From Actinomycetota bacterium (GTDB taxonomy: Bacteria > Actinomycetota > Actinomycetes > JACCUZ01), in contig JAVEDI010000093.1 of the NCBI GenBank assembly GCA_030841035.1, positions 1 to 64,000 of the forward strand: a DNA stretch of 64,000 nt. The letters run 5' to 3'. Shown in pieces: positions 62,220-64,000 of this stretch. The translations under genes were made by a program, and so were the position numbers. The notes beneath the pieces are model-generated. The model did not search any database. It was not told the origin of the DNA and was given only the letters and a program-made list of their open reading frames with translations. The first letter of the stretch is position 1. Every line of letters starts with the position of its first letter.

Positions 62220-63934
62220 GCTGATTCCTCGTCGCGCGCGACGACCGAGCGATACGCGGCGTCAGTCGACAGCAATTCGCGGTGCAGTCCGTCGTTGACG
62301 ACGCGCCCGCCCTGTAGGAAGACGACCCGGTCGGCCCGATCCAGGACGAGCGGGCTCGTCGACATCACGACGGTGGTTCGACCGGCCCGGTGCCGACGCA
62401 GCGCGTCGGCAATGCGTGCCTCGGTGTAGGCGTCGACGGCGCTGGTCGGTTCGTCGAGCACCAGGATCTCGGGGTCGACCAGCAATGCGCGCGCGAGCAC
62501 CAGCCGCTGGCGCTGCCCGCCGGAAAGGCCCCGAGCCCGTTCGTCGAGCATGCCGTCGAGCCCGTCGGGAAGTGAGTCGACAGCGTCGTGTGCCATTGCG
62601 ACGTCGATTGCGGTCTGTACCGCCTCGTCGTCGGCGCGGGCCAACGGGTCGAGTTGGTCGCGCAGGCGGCCGGCGAACAGCCGCGGATCCTTGTCGCTGA
62701 CCAGAATGTGTCGCCGCACGTCGTCGACCGCGAGGGTGGTGAGCGACGCGTTTCCCCACAGCACCCGCTCGTCGCCCGTCGGGTCGCGGTAGCGACCGAG
62801 CCGGTCGGCGAGGTCGCTTGCATCGGGTGGCTCGCTGGCCGCGACCACGACGAATTCCCCGGGCGTGACGGTGAAACCCGTTGCGGTGTCGAACAGGCCG
62901 GCGTTGATTGGTACCGCGACCGGAACCGCAGGCGACGACAGCACGGGCTCGAGTGCGAGCACGCGCAGGAGCCGGCGGGCCGCGACGAAACCCCTGGTGA
63001 ACTTGTCGGCGACCTCGGTCGCGATCCGCATGGGCGCGAGCAGGAAGGCGGCGTACCCGTAGAACGAGACCAGCTCGCCCACGGTGAGCTTGTGTTGGAG
63101 TGCGAGACGCGCGCCCATCCACGTCACGACCACGACGAAGATGCCCGGTAGCAGCACCTCGGCGCCGTCCAGGATTGAGCCGACCGCCGCCACCTTGATG
63201 CCCTTGCGGCGTACGTCTTGCGATCGCGCCTGGTAGCGCGCGACGAACTCGGTCTCGCCGCCGACGCCCCTCAACACGCGCAGACCGGCAACCGTGTCGG
63301 CGCCGAAGTTCGTGAGCTTGCCGACCGACGCCCGCAGCTCGGTCTGGCGGTGATGCAGTGGTCGAAGCAGCGGTGCGATGAAGAGCATCAGAAGCGGGAC
63401 GCCGATCAGCACCACGAGCCCGAGTTGCACAGACGTCAGCAGCATGATGGCTGCGACCGCGGCGAAGGCCACGATCGAACCGACCGCGCGCGCCGTGATG
63501 TCCAGGCAGTTCCCGATGTAGCCGGCATCGGTCGTGCCGCTGCTCACGACCTCGCCGAGATCGATCCGCTCTGTCAACGACGCACCGAGCCGCGCGGCTT
63601 TGCGGGTGAGCAGCTGCTCGACCCTGAAGGTGCCGGTCATCCAGTTGGTGACGGCCCAGCGGTGGCGCAGGACGCCGGCTGTCGCCTGCACGATGCCGAC
63701 GCCGAGCAGGACTGCCGACCACATGACAAGGGCGCCGGTGTTGTGCGCGGCGATACCCCTGTCGATGCCACGGCCGACGACGAACGGGACCGCGGCCTGG
63801 CCGCACATCCAGATGACGCCGAACACCATGCCCCCGACCAGGGTGGCCTGTTGGCCTCTGGCGATCCAGATCAGGAAGCGCAGCGGGGAGCCGACTTCGG
63901 GATCACCGGGGTCGGCTAACGGGAAGGCACGCAC
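62216..63934 (-). CDS. ABC exporter subunit A (TMD-NBD), Walker A lost
   Basis: 572 residues, GTG start. Six membrane helices (about 30-310) precede an NBD. The Walker A region reads VVVAASEPPDASDLADRLG (362-380): no G-x4-GK(S/T), no Lys. The Q-loop region has Ser-Asp instead of Gln, and the H-loop reads VVMSTSP with no His. The signature LSGGQ (470-474) and Walker B ILVLDE (490-495) are intact. It cannot hydrolyse ATP at its own site but can complete the partner's site. First gene of a two-gene minus-strand operon. Confidence 0.9.
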   Translation of the reverse strand: MRAFPLADPGDPEVGSPLRFLIWIARGQQATLVGGMVFGVIWMCGQAAVPFVVGRGIDRGIAAHNTGALVMWSAVLLGVGIVQATAGVLRHRWAVTNWMTGTFRVEQLLTRKAARLGASLTERIDLGEVVSSGTTDAGYIGNCLDITARAVGSIVAFAAVAAIMLLTSVQLGLVVLIGVPLLMLFIAPLLRPLHHRQTELRASVGKLTNFGADTVAGLRVLRGVGGETEFVARYQARSQDVRRKGIKVAAVGSILDGAEVLLPGIFVVVVTWMGARLALQHKLTVGELVSFYGYAAFLLAPMRIATEVADKFTRGFVAARRLLRVLALEPVLSSPAVPVAVPINAGLFDTATGFTVTPGEFVVVAASEPPDASDLADRLGRYRDPTGDERVLWGNASLTTLAVDDVRRHILVSDKDPRLFAGRLRDQLDPLARADDEAVQTAIDVAMAHDAVDSLPDGLDGMLDERARGLSGGQRQRLVLARALLVDPEILVLDEPTSAVDAYTEARIADALRRHRAGRTTVVMSTSPLVLDRADRVVFLQGGRVVNDGLHRELLSTDAAYRSVVARDEESA

Positions 63935-63942
63935 GTGCGACC

Positions 63943-63948
63943 ACGTTA
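63943..63948 (-). promoter_or_regulatory. -10-like element of the ABC exporter operon
   Basis: On the minus strand TAACGT lies 8 nt before GTG 63934. The remaining bases to 64000 hold no recognisable gene. Confidence 0.35.
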
Positions 63949-64000
63949 ACCATCGGACGCCGAACGGGCATCCGGTTTCGGGAGCGCTGCCGGGTCGCTA

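Overview
This 64-kb window is chromosomal core DNA of a high-GC Gram-positive bacterium (phylum Actinomycetota). Evidence for this is the GC-rich coding sequence, the frequent GTG starts, the zinc-type S14, the str-S10-spc-alpha ribosomal gene order, a groES-groEL1 pair with tandem CIRCE operators and a His-rich GroEL tail, and a bldM-type response regulator between groEL and guaB, as in Streptomyces. The genus cannot be fixed from the sequence. No tRNA, rRNA, CRISPR array, insertion sequence or prophage gene was seen.

Region 1 (1-24 kb) is transcription and translation core. It runs from the end of rpoC, through a strong terminator, into rpsL-rpsG-fusA-tuf, then the S10 and spc clusters (rpsJ to rplO), secY-adk-map, infA-rpmJ-rpsM-rpsK-rpsD-rpoA-rplQ and truA. 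Most neighbours overlap by 1-8 bases, which points to translational coupling. The leaders of the str and S10 operons carry an almost identical 23-nt hairpin element. Several ribosomal proteins (L4, S3, L17, S9) have acidic or Ala-rich extensions.

Region 2 (24-32.4 kb) holds a P-loop kinase, a GNAT protein, an ABC-F ATPase, rplM-rpsI behind a near-consensus promoter, and the amino-sugar genes glmM and glmS.

Region 3 (32.4-45.5 kb) starts with a secreted phosphoesterase. It continues with acpS, nnr, alr, an alpha/beta hydrolase, an iron-sulfur uracil-DNA glycosylase, a GNAT-TsaE fusion, a divergent MFS exporter, and tsaB-rimI-(ATP-grasp)-tsaD. TsaE, TsaB and TsaD together make the t6A37 tRNA modification. 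A nucleoside hydrolase closes the block.

Region 4 (45.5-54.8 kb) holds a THUMP-like methyltransferase divergent from groES-groEL1. The gap between them contains a 23-bp perfect inverted repeat, a G-rich tandem repeat and two CIRCE sites. Next come a MerR-type regulator with a CarH-like B12-binding half, a TPR-like protein, bldM, guaB and guaB3.

Region 5 (54.8-64 kb) holds a secreted M4 metallopeptidase, a small lipoprotein, glpD, a SAM methyltransferase and a convergent heterodimeric ABC exporter. The exporter's two subunits carry complementary defects in their nucleotide-binding motifs.

A recurring feature is a -10-like hexamer (T/C)A-N3-T placed 6-8 nt before the start codon, implying many leaderless transcripts.
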